In this document: one piece after another, positions 52,136 through 59,968 of the stretch | Layout: the number at the start of each line of letters is the position of its first letter | Position numbering within the stretch: the first letter of the stretch is position 1 | DNA from: Paraburkholderia mimosarum LMG 23256 = NBRC 106338 | Lineage (GTDB): Bacteria > Pseudomonadota > Gammaproteobacteria > Burkholderiales > Burkholderiaceae | Direction: 5' to 3' | NCBI RefSeq assembly: GCF_000739815.1 | Contig: NZ_BBJJ01000042.1 | Span: forward strand, 1-63,321 | DNA length: 63,321 bases | Made by a program: the position numbers and the translations under genes | The notes under the pieces: generated by a model | Seen by the model: only the letters and a program-made list of their open reading frames with translations | Databases searched by the model: none | Told to the model about the DNA's origin: nothing

Positions 52136-52801
52136 ATGCGCATTCTGGTGGTAGAGGACGACGCGGAAATCGGCGCGGCGATCGCGAGCCGCCTCACGCG
52201 CCTCGGGCACGCGGTGGACCTCGAAGCGCACGGCGGCACGGCGAACAGCCTGCTGGGCATCGAGCGCTTCGACCTCGTCGTGCTCGACGTCATGCTCCCC
52301 GGCATGGACGGTTTCGCGATCCTGCGCAATCTGCGCGCGGCGGGCTCCGCGACTCCGGTGCTGCTCCTTACCGCGCGCTCGGCCATCGACGACCGTGTGA
52401 GCGGCCTCGGACTCGGGGCCGACGACTACCTCGTCAAGCCGTTCGACTATCGCGAACTCGAAGCGCGCGTGCAGGCGCTCTTGCGCCGCAACAGCGGGCA
52501 CGCGAACGATGTCGTGCGGCTCGGCGGCCTTGCGATCGACCGCAGCAGCCGCCTTGCCGAACTCGACGGCAAACCGCTTTCGCTCTCGCGCCAGGAGTTC
52601 GCGCTGCTCGAAATCCTGGTCACGCGCCCGCAGCGCATCTTCCCCAAAGAGGAACTGCTGAACCAGCTGTTCAGCTATGGCAACGAGCCGAGCGCGAACG
52701 CCGTCGAGCAATACGTCACGCGCGTACGGAAGAAGCTGCAGGGCAGCTCGGTGGAAATCCGCACGGCGCGCGGCATGGGATATCAAATTGCCGCGCTTTG
52801 A
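52136..52801 (+). CDS. OmpR-family response regulator (TctD-like)
   Basis: This is a 221-residue response regulator. Its receiver has DD9-10 (MRILVVEDDAEIG), the phosphorylated Asp in LVVLDVMLPGMDG and Lys in DYLVKPFD. A C-terminal winged helix has LSRQEFALLEILVTRPQRIF and EQYVTRVRKKL. The kinase gene overlaps its end. It is divergent from the binding protein-MFS operon, which it probably controls, as TctD controls tricarboxylate uptake. Confidence 0.9.
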   Translation: MRILVVEDDAEIGAAIASRLTRLGHAVDLEAHGGTANSLLGIERFDLVVLDVMLPGMDGFAILRNLRAAGSATPVLLLTARSAIDDRVSGLGLGADDYLVKPFDYRELEARVQALLRRNSGHANDVVRLGGLAIDRSSRLAELDGKPLSLSRQEFALLEILVTRPQRIFPKEELLNQLFSYGNEPSANAVEQYVTRVRKKLQGSSVEIRTARGMGYQIAAL

Positions 52802-54251
52802 CTGGTTCCCGAAAACGCTGCTCGGCCGCACGCTCCTCTTCGTCGCGCTGGTCGTGGCGTCGGGCGCGGCGGCGCTCGCGGGCATCGCCCGGTACTACGC
52901 GGGCGTCGCATCCGAGCGCGCGTACGATCAACTGCTTGCGGGCGCAACGATCCAGGTCGCCGAAAACCTGTACGTGCAGGGCGGCGTGCTCGCGCTCAAT
53001 CCGCCGGTGGCCGCGCTCTCCTCGCTCTCGCGCTATGACGTCGTCTACTACCGGGTGGTCGACGCACGCGGTGTCGTGGTGGCGGGCTACGGCGACCTGC
53101 CCGGTCCGCCCAGCGTCCTGAGCGCGCGGCAAGGTCCCGCGTTCGCGAACGGGCACTATCAGGGCGAGCGCGTGCGCACGGCGACCATCGCGCGCTACAT
53201 GCCCGATGCCCACCCGCCCGGCTGGGCGGTCGTGACGGTCGCCCAGACCACCCACGCGCGGCAGCAGCTCACGAACGACATGAGCCTCAAGGTGTGGACA
53301 CTCATCGTGCTGATGAGCGTGCTCGCCATTGGCGCGAGCGGCCTTGCGATCCGGCGCGGTTTGCGCCCGCTCGCGCAGATCGAGCAAATCATCGCAGCGC
53401 GCGACCCGGCCGATCTGCGGCCCGTGGCGCACGACACGCCGAGCGAGATCAACGCGCTGATAGGCGCCATCAACGGGCTGATCGGCCGGCTCGCGGAGCG
53501 CATGACTGCGATGCAGCGGTTCATCGCCGATGCCGCGCATCAGATGCGCACCCCGATTGCGCGGCTCGATGCACAGATCGAGTTGCTCAGCACCGAATCC
53601 GATCCCACGCGCCAGGCCGCGCGGCTCGAAGCCTTGCGCGCGACTTGCTCGGACGTCGGCCGGCTCACCGGCCAGTTGCTCAATCACGCGATGGTGATCC
53701 ATCGCACGGAAGTCGTGCCGCTGCAGCGGGTGGATCTGGCGAAGCTCGCGAGAGAAGTGCTGGGCCGCACGATTCCGCTCGCCGACGAGCGCGACGTGAA
53801 AGTGGCGTTCGAAAGCAATGCGCCGCAGGTCTGGATTGCCGGCGATCCGGTGAGCTTGCAGGAAGCGCTCTCGAACGTGCTGCACAACGCGCTGTTGCAT
53901 GGCAAGGCCGACGATATCGTCGTGACCATCCGCGCCTTGCGCGACGCCGTCACGCTGACCGTGACCGACAACGGCCGCGGCATTGCGCGCGAAGATTGGG
54001 AAGCGGCGCTGCGCCCGTTCGAACGTCTGGGTCAGGAAGGTGCGGAGCGCACTACCGGTTCCGGACTCGGGCTCGCGATCGTGCAGGAGGTGATGAAAGC
54101 GCACGGCGGGCGCGTGGGTTTCGCGTTTCCCGCCGATGGGGGGTTTGCCGTGGTGCTGACGTTTCCTTCGACGGAAAGTGCGCAAATCGGGATCGAGAAC
54201 GGCGATCCACAGAAGTCAGCCGGAGCGGCGTTGCGCAACACCGCTCCATGA
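52788..54251 (+). CDS. Sensor histidine kinase (TctE-like)
   Basis: This is a 487-residue sensor kinase. TM1 follows the start (TLLGRTLLFVALVVASGAAA). The periplasmic section (about 35-165) contains YDQLLAGATIQVAENLYVQG, the 2CSK_N motif of TctE-type kinases. TM2, HAMP, then the H-box FIADAAHQMRTPIARLDAQI with phosphorylated His are next. HATPase_c has LSNVLHNALLHG and DNGRGI, GSGLGLAIV. It starts with TTG at 52788, overlapping the regulator stop by 14 bases, so the two are coupled. Confidence 0.85.
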   Translation: MPRFDWFPKTLLGRTLLFVALVVASGAAALAGIARYYAGVASERAYDQLLAGATIQVAENLYVQGGVLALNPPVAALSSLSRYDVVYYRVVDARGVVVAGYGDLPGPPSVLSARQGPAFANGHYQGERVRTATIARYMPDAHPPGWAVVTVAQTTHARQQLTNDMSLKVWTLIVLMSVLAIGASGLAIRRGLRPLAQIEQIIAARDPADLRPVAHDTPSEINALIGAINGLIGRLAERMTAMQRFIADAAHQMRTPIARLDAQIELLSTESDPTRQAARLEALRATCSDVGRLTGQLLNHAMVIHRTEVVPLQRVDLAKLAREVLGRTIPLADERDVKVAFESNAPQVWIAGDPVSLQEALSNVLHNALLHGKADDIVVTIRALRDAVTLTVTDNGRGIAREDWEAALRPFERLGQEGAERTTGSGLGLAIVQEVMKAHGGRVGFAFPADGGFAVVLTFPSTESAQIGIENGDPQKSAGAALRNTAP

Positions 54252-54351
54252 TCATGTGATCGCGGCAGCGCCAGTTCGCGCACGGCGGGCGTCAGCGCGT
54301 CGACCGCCGTACAGATGTCGTAGAACGCACACGACGGCCGCTCGCAGCGCG

Positions 54352-54645
54352 TTACTTCACCACGACCTGCGTATGCCCGACCACGGGCGGCTTTTCGAAG
54401 TACGGGCCGACGAGGCTGCGCCACGCCTGAAAGTCCGCCGACTCGCGAAAGTGCACCATGTGGTCCTCGACGGTATCCCACTGCACGACGAGCACATACT
54501 GATTCGGCTCTTCGACGCTGCGCTGCAGTTCCACGGCGCGGCAACCGCGCGCGCGGTGAAACAGCGGCAGCGCCTGCGCCACGCCTGCCTCGAATTCGGC
54601 GTTCTTGCCGGCGCTCACCGTGATATGCGCCATCTCGTAGACCAT
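54352..54645 (-). CDS. Antibiotic biosynthesis monooxygenase-like (ABM) protein
   Basis: This is a 97-residue protein with the dimeric ferredoxin-like ABM fold: MVYEMAHITVSAGKNAEFEA, FHRARGCRAVELQRSVEEPN, QYVLVVQWDTVEDHMVHFRE and YFEKPPVVGHTQVVV. Such proteins oxidise aromatics or quinones, or act as small-molecule binders. AAGGAG lies before the ATG at 54645, deciding it over an upstream one at 54684. It is a single gene. Confidence 0.85.
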   Translation of the reverse strand: MVYEMAHITVSAGKNAEFEAGVAQALPLFHRARGCRAVELQRSVEEPNQYVLVVQWDTVEDHMVHFRESADFQAWRSLVGPYFEKPPVVGHTQVVVK

Positions 54646-54879
54646 CCTGTTCTCCTTGTGATTCACGTTGATTTGCTGCTGCATGCCGTTCTGTTCAGGC
54701 GTTCGATCAACCCGGGACGACGTATGCCCATTGCCGCGTTCGCCATCCGCGAACTACGGACGGTTGCCAGCATAACCCGGTTCCTGGGCGTCGTCAGGCA
54801 GCGGGGGCCGAGCGACAGGAGATGGAAACAGGGGGCACCCGATCAAACGGTCGGGCCGCGTCAAACGACTGCGTTGCGC

Positions 54880-55409
54880 AGCGCGCTTCTGAAACGAGGT
54901 GCTTCGCCACCCCATCGCCGAACTCTCGAGCCCGCGCGCCGCAAAGCTTTTTTGCAGGCGCTACGCACGCGCATCCTTTCCGGCAAGTTCGCACCCGGGG
55001 AACGGCTCGTCGAGGCGCAGCTGCGCGAAGGTCGAAGGCAATGCGATTTTCGCAGCCGGCCCGCTCGACAGCGAGGGGGGAGACGCGCTACGCCGCGACG
55101 AATGGCCGTTTCCACGCAATGATCGTGGAAGCGGCGCACAATCTCGCGGTAAGCACCGCGCTCGCGCTCAACGACAAGCTTCCGTTCGTCGCGCCGGGCA
55201 CGGTGGTGTTCGACAAGACCGCGCAGGAGCGCCAGTTCATGATGCTCTCGTATGCCCACCGCCAGCATCACGCCATCGTGGGCGCGCTCGTGAATGGCGA
55301 AGGCGTGCGCGTCGAGGCGCTGATGAAAGAGCACACGCACATTTTCGAAGGAGAGCCTGAATCTCCCGGTCGACCGCCTGCACCTGAGCGCCGTCAAGGC
55401 CGCGGTTGA
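54880..55409 (+). pseudogene. Broken GntR/FadR-type regulator gene
   Basis: One frame near 54955-55030 gives ALRTRILSGKFAPGERLVEA then QLRE, the start of a GntR winged helix. The end of an FCD ligand domain (NGRFHAMIVEAAHNLAVSTA, LPFVAPGTVVFDKTAQERQF, QHHAIVGALVNGEGVRVEAL) is in another frame at 55100-55370. The recognition helix and early FCD part are missing, and a frame change separates the two. It is a decayed regulator, with a deletion and a frameshift. It lies just upstream of the double-HTH LysR gene. Boundaries approximate. Confidence 0.7.
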
Positions 55410-55456
55410 CGCATGAGACACGGCACGTTTCCCACCCAAAACGACATGATCGAGAC

Positions 55457-56716
55457 GTGAGCCAGCCCGAACTCCTGAATCTCGCGCATCTGCGCGCCTT
55501 TCGCCTCGTTGCCGACACCGGGAGCGCCACGCGCGCCGCTTCGGCCCTCTACCGCGCCCAGTCGGCCGTCACGCGCTCGGTGCAGGAGCTGGAGACTGCG
55601 CTTGGCGCGCCGCTCTTCGAGCGCAAGCCTTCGGGCATGCTTCCGACGGCCGTAGGCCGCGTCGTGCTCGAGCGCTGCGCGCGCATTTTCGGCGAACTCG
55701 AAGAGCTCGCGCAGTGGTGCGCGGCACGCCAGGCGCGCCGCCGCGCGTTGAGCGAGGGCACGCTGCCCGCGTATCTACTCAATACGCGCCGGCTGCAGCT
55801 TTTCGTCGCGCTGGCGCGGCACCGCCACATGCCGAGCACGGCCAATGCATTCGGCATAAGCCAGCCCGCGGTGAGCAGCGCCATGCGCGTGCTCGAAAGC
55901 GGCTCGGGCGTCACGCTGTTCCATCGCGGGCCGCGCGGTGTGCTGCTCACGGCCGAGGGCGAAACCTTCCTGCTGCACGTACGGCGCGCGCTCAACGAAC
56001 TGCGCCACGTGCCCGACGATATCGCCGCGCTCCACGGCAATATCCAGGGCTCGGTGACGGTAGGCGCACTACCGCTCGGCCGCACGCTGATCCTGCCGGC
56101 CGCCATTGCGCGCCTTTGCGCGCAGCATCCGGGCGTGCGCGTGGTCACGGACGAAAGCGCCTATGAACTGCTGGTGGCGGGCTTGCGCGCGGGCGACGTG
56201 GACTTCGTGCTCGGCGCGCTGCGCGAGAACGATGCAGCAAGCGGCCTCTCCAACGAGCGGTTGATGTCCGAGGATATGGTGGTGCTCGCGCGGCGCGACC
56301 ATCCGCTCGCGAAACGGCACGGGCTGACGCTGAACGATCTGCGTGATACGCAGTGGATTCTTTCGCGTACCCATTCGCCCTCGCGCGGGCTCGTGGAGGC
56401 GCAGTTCCGGCGCGCGAAACTCAAGCCGCCCATGCCGACCGTCGAAACCGCCGATCTCGCCGTGATTCGCGGCCTGCTGCTCGGAACGGACATGATCACG
56501 GCGCTTTCGGCGCAGCAGTTGCACTATGAAATCGAGTCAGGCCAGCTCGTGATTCTCGACGTGCCGCTGCAGCACACGCGCCGCGACATCGGGCTCACGC
56601 TGCGCGCACAAGGCTCGCCCTCGCCCGCCGCACGCGCACTGATCGACGCGATCCGACTCGCGGTGATGGATGTCGCGCCAGGAACGCGCGTGGTGGAGGG
56701 TCGGCGCACCGGTTGA
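55457..56716 (+). CDS. LysR-type regulator with two DNA-binding domains
   Basis: This is a 419-residue regulator. The first LysR HTH is residues 9-67 (HLRAFRLVADTGSATRAASA, AQSAVTRSVQELET). A second HTH at about 107-165 reads RLQLFVALARHRHMPSTANA then ISQPAVSSAMRVLE. The LysR substrate-binding domain (about 180-400) follows, with GSVTVGALPLGRTLILPAAI. The usual LTTR has one HTH, so this is a tandem. The GTG at 55457 is my preferred start; a TTG at 55406 is also in frame. Target and ligand unknown. Confidence 0.8.
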   Translation: MSQPELLNLAHLRAFRLVADTGSATRAASALYRAQSAVTRSVQELETALGAPLFERKPSGMLPTAVGRVVLERCARIFGELEELAQWCAARQARRRALSEGTLPAYLLNTRRLQLFVALARHRHMPSTANAFGISQPAVSSAMRVLESGSGVTLFHRGPRGVLLTAEGETFLLHVRRALNELRHVPDDIAALHGNIQGSVTVGALPLGRTLILPAAIARLCAQHPGVRVVTDESAYELLVAGLRAGDVDFVLGALRENDAASGLSNERLMSEDMVVLARRDHPLAKRHGLTLNDLRDTQWILSRTHSPSRGLVEAQFRRAKLKPPMPTVETADLAVIRGLLLGTDMITALSAQQLHYEIESGQLVILDVPLQHTRRDIGLTLRAQGSPSPAARALIDAIRLAVMDVAPGTRVVEGRRTG

Positions 56717-56740
56717 GCGCGGCGCGCGGGTTCGACGTAG

Positions 56741-56766
56741 AACGAGCGCCCCCGGGGGCGCTCGTT
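56741..56766. terminator. Perfect 26-bp palindrome, probable terminator of the LysR gene
   Basis: AACGAGCGCCCCC (56741-56753) is followed directly by its reverse complement GGGGGCGCTCGTT (56754-56766), and then GTCATTT. It lies 25 bases after the LysR stop. It may terminate from both directions, between converging genes. Confidence 0.65.
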
Positions 56767-57164
56767 GTCATTTCAGCGAGAAGAATCCAGCGCGCGACGG
56801 GAGAGTGCTGAAGGGTTTCGTTGCCAGAACGATCCGCGCTGTGCTCGCTCACCACGAGCATCGATTTTTCAGTCATTTCCGGTTCACCAGACGTCGATCA
56901 TCACGAAGGTTTTGGGCGCGCCTCGCGAACCAATGAAAGGACTGTCAAAGGCATCGAATTTGCTTATCGCTAGTTGCGCAGCGTGACGCATGGTTGAGCG
57001 CGCAACGTTGGACGACAACGATGTTCGCCCCCGTGTCGCGTTCACCGTTTCCGGCCCCACAACCAGCGGGCGAATCACGATCTTTCGCACAGCCGCCGTC
57101 TCGAGCCACGTGTCGTCTCCCCTGCAACCGGGCGCGAAATATCTCGTAGACGTTCGGGCTCGCC
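56767..57164. other. Intergenic stretch between converging genes
   Basis: About 400 bases after the palindrome. No frame shows a recognisable protein; the minus strand carries only antisense of short plus-strand frames. It lies downstream of both flanking genes, so no promoter is expected. Confidence 0.3.
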
Positions 57165-58061
57165 TCAGAAAAGCGTTGGTCTCCCGCGGCCTCTTGTGAA
57201 CGGATGCGAATCGCCGTGGAAGAGCTCCATCGTGAGCTGCGTCCAGTCGGGCACCCGGGAGAGGTGGCGCGTTCGGGCGCCGCCATGACGCAAAGACGCC
57301 GTGTGCTCGGCAGGCGGCGCATCGAAGAGATCGCGTGTGAAGCCGCGCGCCTGCTGCGCGCACGCCTGGCTGCGCACCCGCTTCGTGAGTTCCGCGTACG
57401 TTTCGAAGTCGCCCATGCGCGACGCCTCGTGAATGGCCGCGAGGTCGCGCGCCTTCACAGGCGTGGGTTGCGTGAGGCGCACGAAATACGGCGCCTCCAG
57501 CTCCGCCGTGAACACGAGCGGATGGCTCTTGCCGGCCGCTTCCGCGGCGCGCTCGACGCAATCCACGACGACCGTGCCCTGTGAAGGCCTTGGCGCCTTC
57601 GCCGTGCTCACGCTGCGCAGGCGTTGGGGGAACACGCGCAGCGAGTTGCCGACGCTGAGCTCCGCAGGCGAGACGCAGACGAGCGCGTAGTAGTGCTCGC
57701 GTGCGGCGCCCGAGGGCAGCGTGGCGCCGCTCGTGACGAATACGTGCGGTGGAAGCTGGCGCACCTGGCCGCTTGCGTCGATCCACGCATTCCAGACGAC
57801 CACGCCGGCGCGCTTGCCGCACTTGTCTTGCGTCGCGCGCGGACGGCTTGCCGACGGCGAGAACAAGGCGAGAAGCGAGCCCGTGCGCAGCGCGGCGACT
57901 TGCGCGCTGCTCCCGAGCGACTGGCCGATGCCCCACAGAAAACGTCCGCCTCCCAGCCGGCGCTCCCACTCCTTGCGCACCACGAGCGTGGTGAGATCAA
58001 CGCCTGCCTCGGGTGCGATACGGGACCAGCAGAAGGTGGGCGGTAGGTGTTTCAGTGCCAT
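57165..58061 (-). CDS. Hypothetical protein of a family paired with an HTH regulator
   Basis: This is a 298-residue soluble protein starting MALKHLPPTFCWSRIAPEAG, then RKEWERRLGGGRFLWGIGQS. Later landmarks are VVVWNAWIDASGQVRQLPPH then VFVTSGATLPSGAA and HYYALVCVSP. The first 200 residues look like an alpha/beta domain; the remaining 100 are more basic. I recognise no characterised family, although similar proteins occur beside small HTH genes in other genomes (from memory). It is divergent from the helix-turn-helix gene at 58141, with 79 bases between. Possible roles include a nucleic acid enzyme or defence component; none is shown. Confidence 0.6.
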   Translation of the reverse strand: MALKHLPPTFCWSRIAPEAGVDLTTLVVRKEWERRLGGGRFLWGIGQSLGSSAQVAALRTGSLLALFSPSASRPRATQDKCGKRAGVVVWNAWIDASGQVRQLPPHVFVTSGATLPSGAAREHYYALVCVSPAELSVGNSLRVFPQRLRSVSTAKAPRPSQGTVVVDCVERAAEAAGKSHPLVFTAELEAPYFVRLTQPTPVKARDLAAIHEASRMGDFETYAELTKRVRSQACAQQARGFTRDLFDAPPAEHTASLRHGGARTRHLSRVPDWTQLTMELFHGDSHPFTRGRGRPTLF

Positions 58062-58104
58062 CGGCTTCCTCGGAATGCAGCTGCCCGCCGATTCCGGCAA
58101 GCAA

Positions 58105-58133
58105 TTCAATAACCATTACTGTATAGGTATAAT
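58105..58133 (+). promoter_or_regulatory. Promoter of the small HTH gene
   Basis: A perfect -10 TATAAT at 58128-58133 with a weak -35 TTCAAT at 58105-58110 and 17-bp spacing. Transcription should begin near 58140, at or next to the ATG at 58141, so the message would be leaderless. TACTGTAT at 58117-58124 is also the left half of a LexA-type box, but the right half is poor. Confidence 0.55.
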
Positions 58134-58140
58134 GCATGAC

Positions 58141-58482
58141 ATGGAAGCCCCAGACACTTTTTTCCCGGTGCAGGAACTGCTGCGGCGGCTAACGGACGAC
58201 TCACGCTCTGCCAGCGAGATTGCGCGGCTTTCTGGCGTCAGCCAGCCTACGGTTTCGCGCCTTCGCACGTCGAACGGGCGGCGCATCCGTCGGAGTGCGT
58301 CATTCAATAAGCTATGCAGTTTCTATGGCGTGAAGGCTCCGCCTGCTGGGCGGCACGCGGCCGCTTATAACGAATTGCTGCGCAACGCGATCGTCGAGGC
58401 ATGGGACGGCTCAGAAGAGCACGGCCGCGCGCTGCTGCTCGTGATCAAGGGATTGAAGGAACTGAGGGAAAGGCCGGGTTAG
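58141..58482 (+). CDS. Small helix-turn-helix DNA-binding protein
   Basis: This is a 113-residue protein. An N-terminal HTH (SASEIARLSGVSQPTVSRLR) follows FFPVQELLRRLTDD, with recognition helix and turn visible. The C-terminal half is helical (AAYNELLRNAIVEAWDGSEE, ALLLVIKGLKEL). An in-frame ATG at 58132 lies inside the -10 box, so the start at 58141 is preferred. It is divergent from the 298-residue unknown protein, the natural target of its control. Confidence 0.75.
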   Translation: MEAPDTFFPVQELLRRLTDDSRSASEIARLSGVSQPTVSRLRTSNGRRIRRSASFNKLCSFYGVKAPPAGRHAAAYNELLRNAIVEAWDGSEEHGRALLLVIKGLKELRERPG

Positions 58483-58726
58483 GCGTGAGAAGCGGGGCAC
58501 TGTGAGAAAGCGCGAAAGGTAACCGTTTATGGGAATTTTGCTGTGCTTGCGGGGCTTCCAGGGGCGTCGCGCCCCGGGCGGAGGCTGTGGCTGGCGGTCA
58601 AATCCCCATATGTGGTGACCTTGGCTTTTTTCTGCCCGTATGCGTCACCGTACGTATGATGATGACGCCCACTGGGCAATCGCCCATCGCAAGTTTTGAC
58701 ATTGGCCACTTCACCCTCGCATCCGC

Positions 58727-59164
58727 ATGTCCGCCGACACCGCACGCACCCACGCGAATTCCCCCGCAACGCTGCGCGGCCAGTGCCTGTGTGGCGCCGT
58801 GCGCTATGCCGTCAAGAACGCATTTCGCTACGCCTTCATCTGTCACTGCTCGCAGTGCCGCCGTGCCACAGGTTCGGCGTTCAAGCCGTTTGCGGGCATC
58901 GAAAGCGCGGCACTTCGCCTCACCGAGGGAGAAGGCCGGACAATGATCTACGGCGATCCACCAGGCGCCCACGACGTGCATTGCGGCCGCTGCGGCTCAC
59001 TGCTTTATTCGGTCGTGCGCGAAGGCGCTTATGTTCACGTGACGCTCGGCACACTGCTCGATACGCCGGATATCCGCCCAAGCGCCCATATGTTCGTGAG
59101 CTCGAAAGCGCCGTGGTTCGAAATCGCCGGCTCGCTGCCGCAATACGATGAATTCCCGCCCTGA
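58727..59164 (+). CDS. GFA family zinc protein (glutathione-dependent formaldehyde-activating-like)
   Basis: This is a 145-residue protein with the GFA zinc motifs: GQCLCGAVRY (Cys pair), CHCSQCRRATGS (three Cys) and VHCGRCGSLLY (Cys pair). The C-terminal SAHMFVSSKAPWFEIAGSLP is also typical. Gfa was described as binding glutathione and formaldehyde; many members have unknown roles. Start at the ATG 58727. It is a single gene. Confidence 0.9.
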   Translation: MSADTARTHANSPATLRGQCLCGAVRYAVKNAFRYAFICHCSQCRRATGSAFKPFAGIESAALRLTEGEGRTMIYGDPPGAHDVHCGRCGSLLYSVVREGAYVHVTLGTLLDTPDIRPSAHMFVSSKAPWFEIAGSLPQYDEFPP

Positions 59165-59295
59165 CGCCCCGGGGCCGCGAACAGGTGAGCATAGGAGCGG
59201 CCATACCGGTATCGCCACACGACTGCCCGCCGTCGTGCCGATGGGCTAGTCTCGGGACATCGTTTCCTCTTGTCCCCGTGGACTGCGAGCCCCAT

Positions 59296-59553
59296 ATGGA
59301 CCTCACGACGATCGAGACTTACACGAGCCGCGCCGGGAACTTCGCGGCCGAATGGGCAAACCAGCCCGCGCCCGACGACCTCTACGCGCGTCTGGGCGAA
59401 AGTGCGCGCGACGCCGCTGGACGCCTGTATAGCGCATTCGATCGGGCACTCGTGAACGATGCGCTCCAGGGCACCGCCATTGCGCTCGACGAGCGCTCAG
59501 TCAACCGGTCTTCTGGCAAACGCGTTCAACGTATTGTCGCGATTCGTGCGTGA
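59296..59553 (+). pseudogene. Internally deleted SAM-dependent methyltransferase remnant
   Basis: A frame of 85 residues, starting MDLTTIETYTSRAGNFAAEW then ANQPAPDDLYARLGE. This looks like the N-terminus of a class I methyltransferase just before its SAM-binding glycine motif. It jumps to GRLYSAFDRALVNDALQG and LDERSVNRSSGKRVQRIVA, which looks like the end of the same kind of protein (SSGK). The SAM-binding core is missing, so it is probably an in-frame deletion product. Whether it is expressed is unknown. Based on family memory only. Confidence 0.5.
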
Positions 59554-59968
59554 GGGGAACCCTGCACGGGCGAAGGCTGCGAGCGCACGATCGGCTAACG
59601 GGGAACGATTCGTGTGTCCGTCGGACGCGAAAAACGGGCGAACCAATGGCTTGAAAATTGGTCTAAGCGACTCACGTAGGAAGTACGTCAGTTGGAGCGT
59701 TGCCAAACGATTCGACCCTCAAAGCGGCGATGTGCCGCAAACACGACGATTCGGGTTGCCTCGCATGCCGTAACGCACTACCATACGCGGTCTTTCTGCA
59801 TTGCACGAAAATCCAGGCTGCCACGCCTCCAGGCGTTTGGCGCTCGCTTGGCGGGACCGGCGTGCGCCCCCGCCCAACTCCCCTGCAATTTCGTCATCGC
59901 CAGGACGCCACGCCGCTGGCGCGTGACCCTTTTTGCCCTTGTCGGGCTATCCCTTCGAGGAGAATGTA
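59554..59968. other. Upstream region of rpoD
   Basis: About 415 bases without a credible gene. GAGGAGA at 59957-59963 is the rpoD ribosome binding site. I could not identify the -35/-10 or a heat-shock promoter confidently. Confidence 0.35.

Noticed and set aside
58117..58139. LexA box upstream of the HTH gene
   Set aside because: Only the left half (TACTGTAT) fits; the right half is far from ATACAGTA, so I did not call an SOS site.
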